Shown here one piece after another: positions 5,259-6,216 of a DNA stretch of 6,216 nt. Source of the stretch: Bryobacterales bacterium (GTDB lineage: Bacteria > Acidobacteriota > Terriglobia > Bryobacterales > Bryobacteraceae). Numbering within the stretch: the first letter of the stretch is position 1; every line of letters begins with the position of its first letter. The translations under genes and the position numbers were made by a program. The notes beneath the pieces were generated by a model, which saw only the letters and a list, made by a program, of their open reading frames with translations, was not told where the DNA came from and searched no databases. The stretch spans positions 1-6,216 of the forward strand of contig PLGA01000393.1 in NCBI GenBank assembly GCA_003139735.1. The letters run 5' to 3'.

Positions 5259-5963
5259 ATGACTTCCAGATCGCTTCTATCGATTCCGCTGGCGCTTGCT
5301 CTGGCGGGTTGCGTGATCGAGACTCGCACCGGCGCTTTGCAGCACGATTCCGTCTCCGTCGCGCGGGACGCTTCCGAGTTTCTCCGCGTGAACCTCACCA
5401 TGGGCGCTGGTAACCTCAGGGTATCCCCTGGGGCAGCCCATTTCCTGGATGGCGACGTGACTTACAACGTCGAGTCGTGGAAGCCCGTTGTGAAATACAC
5501 GAGCGCCGCCGGTCACGGCAACCTCGATATCAGCCAGCCGGGCCTGCACCGTGGCCAGACGGGCAACGTGAAGTACGAATGGGACCTGCGCCTGGCCGAC
5601 AATATCCCCTTGGACTTGGCTGTACATTTCGGTGCCGGCGACGCGCATTTGGACTTGGGAAATCTTTCCCTTCGAAGCGTGGATGTCGAAATGGGCGTCG
5701 GACGTTTGGACATGGATCTGCGCGGCTCTCCCCGGCGCGATTACGAGGTGCGCATTCGCGGCGGCATCGGCGAGGCCACCATCCGCCTTCCGCGCGAGAC
5801 TGGCGTCTATGCCAAAGCTGAGGGAGGCATCGGCTCCGTCCATTCCACCGGCCTGCGCCAGGAGGGCGACCATCTGGTCAACGACGCCTACGACCATTCC
5901 AAAGCCAGCATCCACCTGGACATTCAAGGCGGCATCGGCTCCATCAACCTGCTGGCCGATTGA
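5259..5963 (+). CDS. Small lipoprotein with repeated G-x-G beta-strand pattern (toast-rack-like)
   Basis: This 234-residue protein has a clear lipoprotein signal: residues 1-17 with a hydrophobic core and the lipobox LAGC, lipid on Cys18. The mature part has a recurring short unit in which a small turn is followed by alternating hydrophobic residues: MGAGNLRVSPG (48), GHGNLDIS (85), FGAGDAHLDL (124), MGVGRLDMDL (145), GGIGEATIRL (168), GGIGSVHST (189) and GGIGSINLL (224). This regular pattern predicts a beta-solenoid or stacked-sheet fold. It resembles the toast-rack or LiaF C-terminal/DUF4097 adhesin-like class of bacterial envelope proteins, some linked to cell-envelope stress. That family placement is from pattern recall and is tentative. 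There are no catalytic motifs and no Cys after the lipobox. The final GGIGSINLLAD ends exactly on a repeat, so the protein looks complete. It may act in the periplasm as a structural or sensory lipoprotein. It is divergent from ftcD, and a decayed toxin gene on the opposite strand ends just after it. Confidence 0.85.
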   Translation: MTSRSLLSIPLALALAGCVIETRTGALQHDSVSVARDASEFLRVNLTMGAGNLRVSPGAAHFLDGDVTYNVESWKPVVKYTSAAGHGNLDISQPGLHRGQTGNVKYEWDLRLADNIPLDLAVHFGAGDAHLDLGNLSLRSVDVEMGVGRLDMDLRGSPRRDYEVRIRGGIGEATIRLPRETGVYAKAEGGIGSVHSTGLRQEGDHLVNDAYDHSKASIHLDIQGGIGSINLLAD

Positions 5964-5982
5964 TCCGACCCCTCTTGTCCCG

Positions 5983-6151
5983 CTACAGCTTCCGGTAAAT
6001 TTCCTTGCGGTCGCCAACGTTTAGCACCAGCACCGTCAGTACCTGGTCGTCATCAGGCCGTCCAACTTCTTGAGGATGCGTCTTTGGACGGGACGGTCTA
6101 ACTTGCGGATCTCCGGTCGGCGGCCGGGGCGATCCGCACTGAGTAGGGCAC
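5983..6151 (-). pseudogene. Decayed RelE/ParE-family toxin gene (two frame breaks and internal deletion)
   Basis: Three minus-strand pieces in three frames together read like a RelE-type mRNA-cleaving toxin. Piece one, from a GTG at 6151, gives (V)PYSVRIAPAADR (6151-6113). Piece two gives EIRKLDRPVQRRILKKLDGL (6113-6054). Piece three gives DDDQVLTVLVLNVGDRKEIY and then RKL before the TAG at 5983-5985. The first break looks like loss of one G in GACCGG(G)AGATC, because restoring it joins AADR to EIRKL. The second join lacks roughly 30 residues that normally include a basic loop and the GDYRVIY strand. The total is 56 residues against about 85-95 in the family. Start, helices and C-terminal strand remain recognisable, so the decay seems fairly recent. 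No antitoxin frame is visible upstream. The product cannot be a working toxin. A single frame is open across 5983-6207, but only its last third resembles the family. Confidence 0.75.
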
Positions 6152-6156
6152 GTTGC

Positions 6157-6206
6157 AAAACCGGGGACAGACCGGACGTTCCCCGTGGTACTTAAAACCG
6201 GGGACA
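6157..6206. repeat. REP-like palindromic element with direct repeats of AAAACCGGGGACA
   Basis: AAAACCGGGGACA occurs at 6157-6169 and 6194-6206, a 37-base offset; on the minus strand it reads TGTCCCCGGTTTT. Between them TCCCCG (6180-6185) can pair with CGGGGA of either copy (6162-6167 or 6199-6204), giving two mutually exclusive hairpins. The layout resembles repetitive extragenic palindromes, such as those mobilised by REP-associated tyrosine transposases, but no transposase is in the window. The element lies where the antitoxin gene of the broken toxin would be expected and may continue past 6216. Confidence 0.55.
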
Positions 6207-6216
6207 TCCATGATAA

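Noticed and set aside
5277..6017. Open frame of 246 codons on the minus strand over the repeat-rich lipoprotein
   Set aside because: The plus-strand frame has a ribosome site, signal peptide, lipobox and repeated units; the minus frame mirrors those repeats without a signal or domain.
5983..6207. Minus-strand open frame of 74 codons read as an intact small gene
   Set aside because: Only its last 23 residues resemble RelE/ParE; the first two thirds are Pro-rich noise, while the matching toxin sequence lies in the two other frames. It is part of the pseudogene.

Overview
The window is GC-rich, compact bacterial chromosome and encodes five intact proteins, one truncated reading frame at the left edge and one broken gene at the right edge. 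Several traits suggest an Acidobacteriota genome of the Solibacter/Bryobacter type: a seven-helix hypothetical membrane protein, a lipoprotein with an OmpA domain and a long Ala/Gln/Asn-rich coiled coil, an S41 protease with a long C-terminal tail, and weak Shine-Dalgarno signals. This placement rests on gene style only, because no rRNA or other marker gene is present.

Left part (1-918). The window opens inside a reading frame ending at 102 that encodes two near-perfect copies of a 16-residue unit (AHGPG-I/M-PPDPWDQ-x-x-V). Next, on the same strand, is a seven-helix membrane protein of unknown function (151-858). A strong GC-rich hairpin at 865-902 separates it from the convergent OmpA-type lipoprotein gene.

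Centre (919-4189). The OmpA-like lipoprotein (919-1671, minus) and a MerR-family regulator (1901-2404, plus) are divergent. The regulator has a near-consensus sigma-70 promoter at 1833-1860, which fixes its start at 1901 rather than at an ATG further upstream. An exported S41 carboxyl-terminal processing protease follows (2495-4135), with its PDZ domain and catalytic Ser/Lys/Gln intact.

Right part (4190-6216). A monofunctional glutamate formiminotransferase (minus) is convergent with the protease and divergent from a small lipoprotein with a repetitive beta-strand pattern (5259-5963). Beyond it lies the decayed remnant of a RelE/ParE-type toxin gene (5983-6151, minus). It is split over three frames and lacks its middle third. 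No antitoxin is visible upstream; that space holds two direct copies of TGTCCCCGGTTTT that form REP-like hairpins and run to the window edge.

The genes do not form one pathway. Three intact products act at the envelope or periplasm (OmpA lipoprotein, protease, small lipoprotein), one is an integral membrane protein, one is cytosolic histidine/folate metabolism and one is a regulator. The least ordinary items are the repeat peptide at the left edge and the toxin scar with its repeats at the right edge. No complete novel system can be claimed from what is visible.
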